Assembly (NCBI RefSeq): GCF_947179165.1
Contig: NC_077237.1
Location: 85,908,341-85,972,340, forward strand
DNA length: 64,000 nucleotides
Source: Solanum dulcamara
Taxonomy: Eukaryota > Streptophyta > Magnoliopsida > Solanales > Solanaceae
Direction: 5' to 3'
In this document: positions 22,901-34,820 of the stretch, in pieces
How the letters are laid out: each line of letters opens with the position of its first letter
How positions within the stretch are numbered: the first letter of the stretch is position 1
Notes under the pieces: model-generated
The model's database searches: none
The model's input: the letters and a program-made list of their open reading frames with translations, nothing else
Told to the model about the DNA's origin: nothing
Program-made: the position numbers and the translations under genes

Positions 22901-23275
22901 CGGCTATATCGTAAATTTTAGGTAGAGGTAGGTTCAAGAAGAACTAGGGAAAGGCATGATCCTAAATAGGAAGATTTAGAGGTCGAGAATAACGGTAGAA
23001 GGACAATAGGCAGTCGAGTGTTGTAGTATTAGTTAGTATATGCATAGTATCTTATTCTCCTAATTTCCACTATTACATGTTTTATTTGTTTTGTTTATCT
23101 TGCTATTTTGTTGTTCCAATTTTTTCTTTTCTATTATGCTTTGGTTACAATTGTTTTGAGCCTCTATTCAAAAACAATCTCTATACCCTACAAAGATGGA
23201 GATAAAGTTTGCGTACATCCTATCATCTTCAAATTCCGCTTGTACAATTACATTGGATATGTTATTGTTGTTTGT
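22900..23275 (+). mobile_element. Retroelement/SINE-like remnant with TS-type tail
   Basis: The 3' part reads GATAAAGTTTGCGTACATCC, then TTGTACAATTACATTGG and ATGTTATTGTTGTTTG. This is the recognisable tail of the tobacco TS-type SINE family (GGTCTGCGTACA... GTTGTTGTTG). The 5' part is too decayed to place. Confidence 0.4.
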
Positions 23276-24115
23276 ATATCTAAACTAGGCCCACACAATT
23301 AACGATCAACCATGATCATATTAATCTGATATTGGGCCTCCATCTTATATTAGTTACTTCAAATATCCTATCATGGGAGTGCGAGAGTTGAGTTTCCACA
23401 TAGATGAGTGATGAGTCACTTTATCACCTTTTATGATCTTGAACAATCCTCGTCTTATGCTTGTTGCTTGGTGGACATGTTTGATAGGATTAAATCTAAT
23501 AGGATGAAAGATGAGGGAATATAGTGCCATGCAATACAAGTTCAAATAAAATAAAGTGTTCCATCTATCGATAACAATTTTTGGAGTAAATTTTATCAAT
23601 ACATGTCTCACGATACAAAATTTGGGGGGAGGGGGGCGAGGGGGTTGTGATCAACACCCGATCACCCACCAAGCTAATCCATTACCGCTGTCGTATTCCA
23701 ACAACAACAATATATTTTTACAAGTGGAGTCTGTGGGTTGGTGTATGCAGACTTTATGGAAGAGAGGCTACTTCCGACCCTCAGGGTGACTCGTACCATC
23801 ATACAATAAACAAAAATAGAAAGCTAACAAGAAGAGACCATGGGCATAATCAGAGTAGCAAAATATGCCTAAATCTATCATGAGATGGGCTAAAATTCAC
23901 AAATAGCCACAATTTTTGAACCCTAGTCATTGAAAAATAGTTGTTGTCAAGAAATTTCAAATTTTAACCATGGAGTTTTACTTGTGATATTTGAAACTGA
24001 AGGAAAAGTGGTCAGTAAACACTTGAACAAATACATCCCAATATAATAAACATTTACCCAAAAGTTAAGCAGCCTCTAAAGAGTACAAGGTTGTCATAAA
24101 CATCATTTCACATAG
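23276..24115. other. Spacer with purine/G-rich tract and TS-like scraps
   Basis: No gene. 23625-23645 is a G-run (GGGGGGAGGGGGGCGAGGGGG). Around 23720-23790 there are scraps resembling the TS-type body (GTGTATGCAGACTTTATG, GGCTACTTCCGACCCTCAG). Confidence 0.4.
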
Positions 24116-24117
24116 TA

Positions 24118-24345
24118 CTTCATCCGTTCCAATTAGCTCATTTCACGCTCATTAATAAAAATAATAAATAAAAAGTATAATTTACTAAATTATGCATATT
24201 TATTAGATGCTTCTTGAGAATCAAGCATTATTAAGAAGAAAGAATTCTTTAATACAATGACATAGTTGAAAACCCTTACTATTTCGACAATTATTTTGGG
24301 ACAAAATTATTCGCTAAAGCTATACTTATTTTGGGACGGAGGGAG
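24118..24345. mobile_element. Stowaway-like MITE
   Basis: Left end CTTCATCCGTTCCAATTAG pairs with the reverse complement of TTTTGGGACGGAGGGAG. TA is duplicated on each side (24116-24117, 24346-24347). 228 bp, non-coding. Confidence 0.85.
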
Positions 24346-24824
24346 TAATTGTTTTAAGGTTGTCATTGGAGGGTAGAAAGCATTCAATAACCATGATTGT
24401 AAAGAGAAGAAGAAAGACAAATTTAAGCAACAAGAGATTTTACTCATCTTTCCTTTCTTTTTCCATCCTATACAATCTAAGACAAAGGAATGGAGATAAA
24501 GAATGATTACTTTCTAGGATAATAACGTCACATGGCCATTTGACAAAAGTAATTATCAAAAAAATAGTCATTCGCTGTATAAGCATGTATAGTTAGTATA
24601 TATTTCATGTATAGTCAAGCTATATTCAGTTTTTGAGTGTATCATAATATATATTCAGTGTGTAGCTCATGTATAAGTAATGTAAATAAAACATAGCTAT
24701 ATTTGTTGTAAACTAATTAGTTTATTGTATATATTTGAAATTGTCCCTACTTTCTTTAACTCTCATCATTCTTCCTTTTGGTACTGAATTCCAATGGTTT
24801 TAATCTCCTTTCCACAGTGAGAAA

Positions 24825-24945
24825 CTATGTTGCTCGAACTCTTCAAAAACATTGCAGCACCTTTGTCGAATCGTCCAAAAATTCACTACTTTTGTAGGAT
24901 CCGACATGCACCCAACAACATTTTTGAAGAGTCTAAGCAACATAG
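24825..24945. mobile_element. Foldback element of the CTATGTTGCTCG family
   Basis: The 121 bp start CTATGTTGCTCGAACTCTTC and end with the inverted GAAGAGTCTAAGCAACATAG, so nearly the whole element is one hairpin with TCCAAAAATTCACTACTTTTG at its centre. This family is widespread in Solanaceae and beyond. Non-coding. Confidence 0.8.
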
Positions 24946-25719
24946 GTTGGAAATGGTGTTTCAATAGCGCCAAAAAAAGCATAGGAAGTGAAAAAGAATC
25001 CCCAAAACACAAGAAGCTAGTAGGATGATAATATAGTCTAACAAGAAACATATGAAAACAACATTACAAGCCAAATCTTGTATAATTCAGTTCATTGCCT
25101 CGGCTAGTCAACTAAAGAGCTAAAGTCCAATAAGAAACTTATTAAATGGGAGTAAATCCACTCAGCAGAGGATATTTGATGATCAAATGGTAATTGCTAG
25201 TAAAGAAGACAGCATATCTTTATTAATAAACATTGTTCCGATTAAGGCTCAGAGCGGCTACTTCACCTGACATTTCCATCTAATAGGAATAAATAACATG
25301 TTGCATATTATGTAGAGATCATAAAGATACATATAAGAATTGGTAAACCTCTAGAAATGAAAATTACCTATATTGTACAAACAGCTGCAACAATTCAGGC
25401 GACAGTACTGCTTCTTACTTTGTCGCTGAACTAATCAGTAAGTATGCTGGACAAATTGAATCGGTTTAACCGACAAATCCTCCATAGATCTAACTAAAAG
25501 GCCAGGTGAGGATAGCTGCATCCCAGTGTTTCAACAGTTTTGTGTGGCAACGATGTGCTTCTATATGCTTGTAAATCCGACCTGGCTAAATGGTAGTGAA
25601 TGAATCCTTCAGGAACTTGCTATACACAGACAGACGGCCATCTAGAACATGGACGGTTAACACCAGAGGACCTGTCAAGTTTAACTGTTGTCCTAACAAT
25701 AACAATAACAATCTAACAA
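24946..25719. other. 3' flank of the EXO70 gene
   Basis: Contains no recognised gene. The part next to 25720 probably holds the 3' UTR of the minus-strand EXO70 gene. Confidence 0.4.
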
Positions 25720-27750
25720 TTACTTAACGGTAGGAGAAGTTTGATTCTGATCTGTAATAACATTGCTGAATTTTCCACTAGGATGTCGGACTTTAAAACT
25801 ACCATGTTTCACAGGTTTTGGATGAAACAGACCGTTCAGCATTTTTTCCAAAGACTGAGCCGTATATTTCACATATTTGCCACTTCCTTCTTGTTCAACC
25901 AACGGCCCATAGTTCTGCATGTAACTCCGGTAAACAGGCACAATTGCTTGAATGATTAACTGGCATGTCTTATCCCGTAGGTCTTTGTCCAGCATTACCC
26001 AATTAGACTGCTTCTTATACATTTCATCAAACGCTTCATTAAAAGCTTTTAATCGTTTCTTGACAAGATCACGAGCAGTAGCGCGCCCACCAGAAAACAA
26101 AATAAGACCTTCCCTGCTTAATAAAGCAGGAAGTTTTCCCCAGCTCTCTTTCAAGAAAAAGGCAGAATAGTACTCCTTGTACTGTTCATGCTCTCTTAAC
26201 CGAGAATCTCCCAGCAGACCTCCAAGTTTAGTTCCTTTCAAATGCTTATATAGATGCCAATGATTATTCATCAAGAACACGTATGACAAAATAACATCAT
26301 GATAGGCCTTAGACCATGTCTCTAAATTCACGTCAACAGCTCTCATTATATTCAGTAGCTCATTAATGAGGAGGCGCTCTTGAAATTTTTCCTGCTTCCA
26401 ACTTCTTTCAATAATCAGAACTTGGGTGAGGATAGATTTATAGTCATCCCCAAGCAGCTTATTGCAATAGTCGGTAATGAAAATAATAAGTTTCGGAACA
26501 CTTCCATCGGGAGGAGGTGGCGTTTGCCTTTGCAACTCAACTTGAACCAGAAGTTCCCAAAAGATCTCACTAGCACCTTCAATCACACTCTTGATTAAAT
26601 CCCTAGTCAAATTTTGTATTTCCACACACGCAGCTCCACCAAAGAGCCGATTGAAATCCAATCTTAACTTGTTTAATGACGCAAATATGTCCAACAACTT
26701 CAACAGCTTAATAGGATCCTTCTTACTCTCTGTAACCGTTTTTCCAAATTGAAGGAACGCAAGAATGCCTGCTTGGGCAGCTATCTTAGCGAAACAGCTC
26801 ATCCACACATCCAACCCTATTCTCTCAAAAACATCATTACAAAGTTTATATTCAGCTTCAAAAAGATGTTTTACAGCAAATTCTAAATGCTTACCCCACT
26901 GAGCAATGTGACCCTCTATGCTCTGCACATCATTGAACTCGGAGACTGAAATTTCTAAATAATCCAAATTAAGTGCCTGCAAACTTGTCCGGACATTAGA
27001 ACTCCTCACCTCAACATAAATAGATATGCACTTATCAAGCCTGTCATTAGCAATCAATCTTCCAATTATAGCCTGTAGCTTCTGGATAACAGTCACTGGC
27101 AAAGGGGAGGGCGCAATGCAGGCTTGTTCACCTGGCAAGGCTGGATCAGACATTGGCAGCGGAATAGTATTTTCAACCAAGAGCCGTCGAAATTCACTTT
27201 CCAATCTGTCCAACGCAACCTCAAGAAGCCCTCCATCAAGCCGACCCTTTTCCTCCCCACTGTGCAATTCCCTTAGAGAAGTCAATGCCTCCTTCATACT
27301 TGAAGTAAACCTGTCATCAGCAACCGCATGGTCCTCTAGGTACTCCACAATATCTGCCAACCACTGAATTGCCATCTCACAATTCTCCCCTAAAAATCTT
27401 AATGCCTCTTCAAGCCTCTTGAGCACACCAAGGTACCCCGGGAGATCCGATTGAGGGTCGGACAACGACTTCTCGAGTCCATGAATTGCATCAAACACTT
27501 TTAAAACCGCCGTCGCAGGGACAACAGCACGGTTAATATGTCCTCCAACAGCACCAAGAGCATCTTTCTGCGCCCTAATTGGCCTAATTGCTGCTTCCAA
27601 ACATGGCAATCTCTGAATAATCTCATCAAATCTAGGCCCAGCTTTTTTAATAGATAAACCTAAAGCTTTTGACTTTTCAAAATTTGCCCTCAAACATTTT
27701 CTTGCAGACATCAAATTTTCAATCCCTTTCTCCATCTGGGTCATCACCAA
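25720..27750 (-). CDS. Exocyst complex subunit EXO70, subfamily G-like
   Basis: A single uninterrupted frame of 676 residues, matching the usual 600-700 of plant EXO70 proteins. It lacks introns, as in most subfamilies other than EXO70A. The N-terminal coiled region includes RLPCLEAAIRPIRAQKDAL and GGHINRAVVPATAVLKVFDA, then LPGYLGVLKRLEEALRFL. These agree with what I know of subfamily G. The C-terminal Pfam Exo70 helical-rod domain covers roughly residues 260-640, with NNHWHLYKHLKGTKLGGLLG and KLPALLSREGLILFSGG. The basic tail (HPKPVKHGSFKVRHPSGKF) would suit binding to acidic membrane lipids. The exocyst tethers secretory vesicles to the plasma membrane. The subfamily call is from memory of the motifs, not a tree. 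The start could be residue 1 or Met-6. Confidence 0.85.
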   Translation of the reverse strand: MVMTQMEKGIENLMSARKCLRANFEKSKALGLSIKKAGPRFDEIIQRLPCLEAAIRPIRAQKDALGAVGGHINRAVVPATAVLKVFDAIHGLEKSLSDPQSDLPGYLGVLKRLEEALRFLGENCEMAIQWLADIVEYLEDHAVADDRFTSSMKEALTSLRELHSGEEKGRLDGGLLEVALDRLESEFRRLLVENTIPLPMSDPALPGEQACIAPSPLPVTVIQKLQAIIGRLIANDRLDKCISIYVEVRSSNVRTSLQALNLDYLEISVSEFNDVQSIEGHIAQWGKHLEFAVKHLFEAEYKLCNDVFERIGLDVWMSCFAKIAAQAGILAFLQFGKTVTESKKDPIKLLKLLDIFASLNKLRLDFNRLFGGAACVEIQNLTRDLIKSVIEGASEIFWELLVQVELQRQTPPPPDGSVPKLIIFITDYCNKLLGDDYKSILTQVLIIERSWKQEKFQERLLINELLNIMRAVDVNLETWSKAYHDVILSYVFLMNNHWHLYKHLKGTKLGGLLGDSRLREHEQYKEYYSAFFLKESWGKLPALLSREGLILFSGGRATARDLVKKRLKAFNEAFDEMYKKQSNWVMLDKDLRDKTCQLIIQAIVPVYRSYMQNYGPLVEQEGSGKYVKYTAQSLEKMLNGLFHPKPVKHGSFKVRHPSGKFSNVITDQNQTSPTVK

Positions 27751-28330
27751 AAAACCAACAAAGACCCACTAATCCACTAATGAACCCACAAATGAATCTG
27801 AATAATCAAACAGTTTAACACATAAAGATTGTATCTTTCCTTGTAGGAAAATGCCCCCCCCCCCAAGCCCTATATATGCAATACACTGAAACAAACTTCA
27901 AAAAGATTCAATCTTTTGCTCTTCATCATGTCATATGATTAAAAAAACCACAACCCCAACAAATAATTCCCAACCAAAATAAAGAAAATCAACAACTATT
28001 CATACAAGAACAACAACAACAACAACAAAAAGACTGATAAATAGAGAGAATGGATTTGTCAGAAGAACTCACAGATAAAATTTCAAGTCAAGATCCAGTT
28101 AATATGAGCAAGATTTGAATTTGGAACTTTTTTGTATGTACTGTATGGATGTTGGGAAGAAGAAACGAGAGTGGCGAGAAAGTAAACCCTAAAGATAAAT
28201 TGGGAAATGAAAAGGGAGTGCTTTTTTTCACAACACACTCATTGCTTAGTCCAAGAAATTGTTTGTCCTCCTGGCAATGACAAAATACTGGACAGTACCA
28301 CTACACTACACCATTCCTTTTCTCTCTCCA
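27751..28330 (-). promoter_or_regulatory. 5' leader and promoter region of EXO70
   Basis: Upstream of the ATG lie a C-run at 27855-27864 and an (AAC)n tract at 28009-28028. CTCACAGATAAAATTTC around 28069-28084 could be part of a leader exon or intron. No precise TSS can be assigned. Confidence 0.35.
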
Positions 28331-29409
28331 ATTTATTTTTTTTGGTTGACAATTTGAGATTTATGAAATGATTTGTTCATTTCCAAAAATGAAAATGAAA
28401 TCATATTTCGAGTTGATTCTACTTTGTGTCACCCCCTTTTTGTCTTTCTTGTGCTATTTTGCCATTTTTGAAAAAATAATAATCTATTTTGTTTCATTTT
28501 TAAGATATTAATTGACCCATTTTATAGTAGTAATAAGTAAATATCAATAAGTTGAGAATTCAAGTTACATGAAAGATAAATAGAAATATTATTACTAAAT
28601 ACAAGAGTTAATTTTTTTAATGTATTTACTTTCTTCTCAACTAAATTCGTTGGGTGTAAGGTGGCCAACTCCCAACTATCTATTATATGAATCAATTTGG
28701 ATCTTGTTCCATAAATTTCTTGAAATAAACTTTACAAATTATAAAATTACGTGAAATATGCTATTGTATAAAAGTATTTTTTTTCTAATTAAAGATATTT
28801 TGAAAGCATTGAAAGAAAAGGTAATAAGAAAATCTGTTTAATTGTAAAAGAATAAGTTTTTGTCAATATGTATAAAAACACAAAGAACAAACTTTGTTTA
28901 AACTCTATGAATTAGGCCTAGAAGAAAGCCTAAAAGGTAAAAGTCAATGGAAAAGTTTTACTCGAGGAACAACGATCAAGATTGAATAATCGAAAGTTTG
29001 CATGTCAAAAATCTAATTAATTCTCCTTTTCCTCTTAAAACGAATTAATTAAGAGTTTAACTTATATACACTGATGTTATTATCTAGGTTTAGGGGTCAT
29101 AAATATTGTGTTTGCCCAACCAAATCAAGTATGAGCATCAAATATTTGTGCCCAATTAAATTCTTCATGTTACAAACCAACACATCCTTGATCAAGTTGG
29201 AACACAATAAACTAAGACAATAATTTGAGACCAAATCTTTACCAGAAATAAAAGGAACACAATAAATATTTACTATCATGGTTAAATAATTAAAAAAAGT
29301 GAAGATATGCATTCATTAACCATGCTTAACTGATAGAAATGTATATGCAGACACATGTCATGCATTTATTGATTTGATGTAAACAGCTGATGCACATATA
29401 TATATTTTT
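28331..29409. other. Intergenic region between EXO70 and CAT1
   Basis: AT-rich, no gene seen. The last few hundred bases probably include the 3' UTR of the CAT1-type gene on the minus strand. Confidence 0.4.
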
Positions 29410-31952
29410 TTACATAGTTGCACTAGGAACATCTTTTCTATCTACGCCATTTCCGTCTTCAATATTCTTCCACCCTCTACCCCTTTCAAATTCTTTTGCT
29501 GTGTCATAAGAAGCATGAAGTCCAAAAAACAAGTAATACACCAACAAAAAACAAGTCCAAGCACCAAACCTTACGAATGAAGCCTTATCAATTGAACCTA
29601 AAAGAAAAATGTTAATAGCAATTGAAGCTGATGGTAACCATGGTACTAGTGGTACACCCCAAAGCTTTGGATTTCTAGCATGAGGAACAAAATACCAAAG
29701 TCCAATTGTTGCTAGTAACCATATTGGCACAGTAATACAATAGCCAATCCATCCATTTTTACTTAGTCCCCAATAAGTAGCCGTGGCAATTGAGGATGCA
29801 AGAATGATCAAGAGAAACACGATAAGCTTGTTGCGATTTGCAATCGTTGTCTCCCCATGAACGTAGTAACGTCTAACCAGGAGAGCAAGTGCCACGAGCA
29901 TGAAAATGAAGAGAGTGGAGATTGATAGGAGATTGGAGAGAATATCGAGTTTCGTGAATAAGGCAATGATTGCAGTAGCACATGACATCACAGCTGTGGC
30001 ATTGACTGGCGTACCTACAATGACAGATATAGCATATAGTCAATGGGTTCAACGGAACGTACTCATAATTGCAAAAGTATATTGAGGTCGGTTAGTGAGA
30101 ACATAAAGCTGAAATTCATCAAATTTAAATCTTGGATACGTTACCTGTCTTGGCATTTACTTGAGAAAACCAAGGAGGCATCATGTGAGTTCTTGAAATA
30201 TGAGTTAGATAACGAGCCTGACCAACTGCGCCCACCAGCAACACCGATGTCATTCCTTTCAACGCCCCTGCAGCCACGATATATTGTGCCCAATTCAATC
30301 CAACAGATTTAAACGCCACGGAAAATGGAGCCTTAGTATCAATCTTCTGATATGGCTGCATGAGGCACAAAGTTATGGCTAGTAAACAGTACAGAAAAGT
30401 AGTGATCACCATAGAACCAATTAGTCCAATTGGAATATCTCTTCCAGGATCTTTAGTTTCCTCAGCCATAGTTGAAACAGCATCGAATCCAACATACGCG
30501 AAGAACAAAACTGCAGAAGCTTTGAAAATCCCACGAACACGAAATGGAGCAAAGGGGGTGTAGTTCTTGGTATCAGACTTTATTAGGCCACAGATGATGA
30601 TGAAAAAGATCACGAAAATGTGAACAATTGTAGCAATGTAATTGAGACGAGATGAACCCTTTGTACTAAGAATTGCAATTATACAGATGATGATGCAAAC
30701 TCCAACAGCAATCGGATCTAGCTCGTTGTATCCTTCTGCTAAACTGTCCACTTTGATGAGGAATTTGTCTGAGTTGAAGTTTAGTAGAGTCGCGAAATAA
30801 GAAGTCCACGTACGAGCTACAGCAGCACCAGCAATGACATATTCAAGAAGTATATTACCAGCAGCAATGAAGGCAACAAAGTCACCTAGCTCCACCCTTA
30901 AGTAGGCAAATGAACCACCTAAAACATCATTAAACAACTTCAGTCGTGTTACTTGAGTTATTCATACATAAAGGTGAAACTAGTAATCCGAAAAATAAGG
31001 CAGGTTACTTGCTAACGCATCATAAATAACACGTTCATTGTACCTTACCTAATGCTTGTTACCATAGTTGAGCCTAGTCTCTATGCTTGAATCATCACAA
31101 CACATACTATAAATCACTAGTTGAGTTGGGCAGATCATTTAGGTCTAGTTGAGCTTCAAAAAACACGTCTGACCATCAAATTTCGGAAAATTCAAGAATT
31201 TGAAAAACATCAAAAAGTTGTTTTCATCTGTTCACTCCAAATTACTCACAAAATTTTAAAAACAACTCGAGTTTGTATTCACGACCAAATATAACTTCAA
31301 TTTTCAAATCATTGTTCACTTTGAAAACAAAAACTGTTTTTTTCAAATACTTCATGGCGAAACACCCCCTTAAGTTTAAATATCAAAATTGAAATCTTTA
31401 TTCTTATGTTTAAATATTCTCATAGCTAATTGTTATATCCCCACCCCCTCCCACCAAACAAAATCAGCAACAAAATATATGTACAATAACTACACCTTAA
31501 TCTCAAACAAATTAGAGTCGACAATTACCTGCTACAGGAATCTCAACCGCAAACTCCGTGTAGCAAAAAACAGAGAGCAAAGCAGAGATACCAGACACAA
31601 CATAGGATAAAACAACAGCAGGACCAGCTTCTTGATTAGCTTCAAGACCTGTAAGAACAAATATTCCAGCTCCAATAACAGCTCCCATTCCAAACCATAT
31701 CAAATCCCACCATGTAAGTGTCTTCTTCATTTCATTCTGGCTCCGTGACTTTGCTTCCAACTCTTCCTCGTCTTCAGAACGTGTCACGATCCTATCTATT
31801 AGCCTCGTTGGAGTTTGTATCAATGCATTCGCGTAATTTCTCCAGCTTTTGAATGATTCTTCAGGAAGAAAATCGTCTTTCGTGCATGAACATACTCTTC
31901 TCCTTATTCCTCCTCCTGAATTTGTTTGTTGATCTACACCCTCAGTGCTCAT
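29410..31952 (-). CDS. CAT1: Cationic amino acid transporter, CAT1-type (APC superfamily)
   Basis: Three exons on the minus strand, 31952-31529, 30918-30145 and 30014-29410, each with GT-AG sites and a shared G|GT phase, joining to a 600-residue protein. It begins with a cytosolic tail rich in charge (RRVCSCTKDDFLPEESFKSW). About 14 membrane segments follow, starting MKKTLTWWDLIWFGMGAVIG and GIFVLTGLEA. Other family signatures are EIPVAGGSFAYLRVELGDF, FFAYVGFDAVSTMAEETKDP and VPLVPWLPSASIAINIFLLG. The closest match I recall is Arabidopsis CAT1 (AAT1), a plasma-membrane importer of Lys, Arg and other amino acids coupled to protons. The product looks intact. It is divergent with the PTRHD1 gene. 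Confidence 0.9.
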
Positions 31953-33095
31953 TCTTCACTACTTGCCTGCTAAATTTAAGAAAAATCAATATAAGAAGAA
32001 AAAGGAAACACATATGCAACCATAGAAACGCGACACAAACATGTACATGGGCGAATACAGGATTTAACGTCTATACAAGAAGTATACATATTTGTGATGA
32101 AATATATCTATCAAATAGTTTCAACGTGACACAAACATGTACATGGACGAGTACAAGGTTCAACATCTACAAGAAAAACACATAATGTCGACTTATCACA
32201 TTCTCGACTGGTGAAAAAGTCAGACAATATCGAATAAATGCATAATACATAAACATGCCCCGTAACTTTGCTTGCATCTATATGCCCTTCAACTTTAGGT
32301 GTGCATAAGTAGATACTTAAATTGTATACAAATTAGTTGCCATGTAAAACAAGTCTCTCACGCAAATTGTCATGTAAGACGCGTCTGTTTACTTGTTCAA
32401 TAGTATATACTATATAGATGCCGGCGAAAAAAAATATATTTTAGGAATTGAAGCAAAACCCAAAAAAGTATAGAAACTGAAACAAAAACAAAGTATCATG
32501 CATGTGTACCTATTAGAGCTCCAAGAGATATTCATAGAATCACAATATAAACTTTGCATATAAACATATATAAATAGAAGAAACAAAAAGGTGTTTCTTA
32601 ATGATATTTTCTCTGGATTCATCGTCCGGCAAAAGATACTAAAACAGCTAGCAATATAGTCCAATTTTATTTTTATTGAGCTATTATTGTTCACTGTCAT
32701 TATTTAATAGTTGATCCAAATATATTTTAAATTTTATTGAAGTATCCAATTAATTAACGTATAAATACGTTGATTAATAAGGGTAACGGGTCAACTCTAC
32801 GTGACAATCTATCGAGTTTATGTAAACTACGAGATCTTATAGTTTCCCAAACTTTCACTATATATATTTATATCTCCATTCTATCGTTCGACGTATATGT
32901 TTCACTCGAGCCCTTAAAAAAATGTTGAAGTAATGTCCATTCCATGTCCATGCAACTTTTTGATCTTGCTAATTCCCATTTTATTGAATTAATCAAATCG
33001 ACGTGCTATCAGACATTTAATTTAAATTCAATAATTTTGTAAAAACATTTCAACATATAATTAATTAGAAAAGGCAAAAAGGGCAAAATTGGAAC
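31953..33095. promoter_or_regulatory. Shared divergent upstream region of CAT1 and PTRHD1
   Basis: About 1.1 kb separates the two start codons. Near CAT1, a direct repeat of about 50 bp occurs at 32029-32080 and 32126-32176 (GACACAAACATGTACATGG... and CATCTACAAG/GTCTATACAAG). No TATA box is certain. The short ORF fragments here are not credible genes. Confidence 0.45.
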
Positions 33096-34820
33096 TTGGA
33101 AAAAACAGATATGGGCACTCCGTTCTGTTCCCGTTATGCGTCTCTAAACGTCACGCCCTTTTTCCCCAGCTTAGCTCCGGCGATTCAGTTAACTAATCTC
33201 CGGCCACGAAACGACGTCGTAACATCTCGAATGGAATCAACGTCCATTTATCTTTCCGGCGACTCCAGCACGACCACCGTCAGCGCCACCGCTGCCGGCG
33301 GCGATACAACTACAACCGGCAATAATAGTACAGAGGAGAACTCGATTACCGATATGGTGGTTCAGTACGTTGTTCTACGGAGAGATTTGATTGATATGTG
33401 GCCGTTAGGAAGTGTTGTTACGCAAGGTTGCCATGCCGCCGTCGCGGCTATTTGGTCTCACAAAGACGATGCTATTACTCTCCAATATTGTAGCCCTTCC
33501 AATCTCGATTCAATGCATAAGGTGAATCCTCTCATTAGTTGATTTTTGTTTAGTAAGATTCCTCATTTCTGTTTCGGATTCACCAGATTAATTAGTTCTA
33601 ACATTGATCTTGTAACAATATTTATACTATCAGTTAGCTAGAAGGTAATTGAAGGTAGCTCTCTGTAAACAACAATACTTTAGCGTGAAGAAATTGTAAA
33701 GAACATACAATTATTGGTTAACTTAGTACATGCTAATAAGATTGTGGAACTTGCAACAACACAATGATAATAGTTATAGTTGACTGCGATAACTGAGTGT
33801 AAATGTGCATCTTGTGTGCACCTAGACTATTCCACTGGGTACCTGCTTATCATCACCACACGTATCAGATAACTCTGCCTATCAAGGCTTAAGCTGATGG
33901 AATTCATGGGAAGAGATCATCTAGCTATTTTTCCGGCTGGAACTTGGACACTAATCTCCAAGGCCACACTCAAGGTGCTAATGAAGAATGTATATTAGTC
34001 ATTAGATTATTAATTTAGATATTAGGAGGCTGAGAATTCTCGTGGTTGAAAGGGTAGCAAATGAAATTGATGAGTAAGTTTGGTTGATGCGTTGTGTTAT
34101 GTCAGGAAAAGACCAAGATGACTACACTTGTTACAAGTTGTGTGATTGGTTTCCTGGTGCACCAGTTCCTGTGTGATTTATTCTCTTAAGGTGTATTCTA
34201 GCTTCAATTTTCAGTTGTAGGAAGTTGAAAAGAGCAAGTGGTGCTTATAGAAAAACAAAAGCCAGATTGATGCTTTCCTTTGTTGTGACCTAGTGATTGC
34301 TAAGGTTAGTATGTAAAACATGAATTATGCAGAATTTTACACTGAAGTTGCTTGCTGTGAACTTGGGGTCAATAAATGCCATTGGACGTTTCAAAAGAAG
34401 ATTTTTTTTTTTTTTGGAAATGAAAGAAGTTCAATATTCTAGTTTACCTATGGTTAACTTATATTATGCAATGAAGTAAGATTATTTGTAAGCAATTTCC
34501 TTATAATCAGGAAATAATTTTCAGAATGACGTACTCATCTGTTCCACTTCGATGCAGTCTAACTTAGATTAGTCCTTGGTATAGAGAATTTAGAGAAGAT
34601 CAAAGATTCAACTCAACTTTCTTTCTTGGCTATGTAGGTAACTCTTGAAGTGAAGGGTGAAGCCCAGATATTGAACTTGGCAGGAAAGCTAAAAGCTGGG
34701 GGTATTGCTCATAAACTGTGGATTGAACAACCAGAAAACATACCAACCTGTCTTGCTATAAAACCTTATCCAAAATCCCTGGTATCTTCATTTTTCAGGA
34801 AGCTAAAACTTTGTAAATGA
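33096..34820 (+). CDS. PTRHD1: PTRHD1-type peptidyl-tRNA hydrolase II family protein
   Basis: Two exons, 33096-33521 and 34638-34820, joined in phase 0 at MHK|VTLEVKGE, give 202 residues. The C-terminal 120 residues form the PTH2 fold: VVQYVVLRRDLIDMWPLGSV, QGCHAAVAAIWSHKDD, then LKAGGIAHKLWIEQPENIPT and KPYPKS. This is the wording of the PTRHD1 subgroup rather than classic Pth2. The family fold releases peptides from tRNA, but activity of PTRHD1 proteins is uncertain. Residues 1-45 are Ser/Thr/Arg-rich with few acids, like an organelle transit peptide. Met-6 (33111) and Met-46 (33231) are alternative starts, and Met-46 would give a cytosolic form. Confidence 0.88.

Noticed and set aside
27026..27367. 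Plus-strand frame of 113 codons inside EXO70
   Set aside because: It is antisense to a single long conserved exon.
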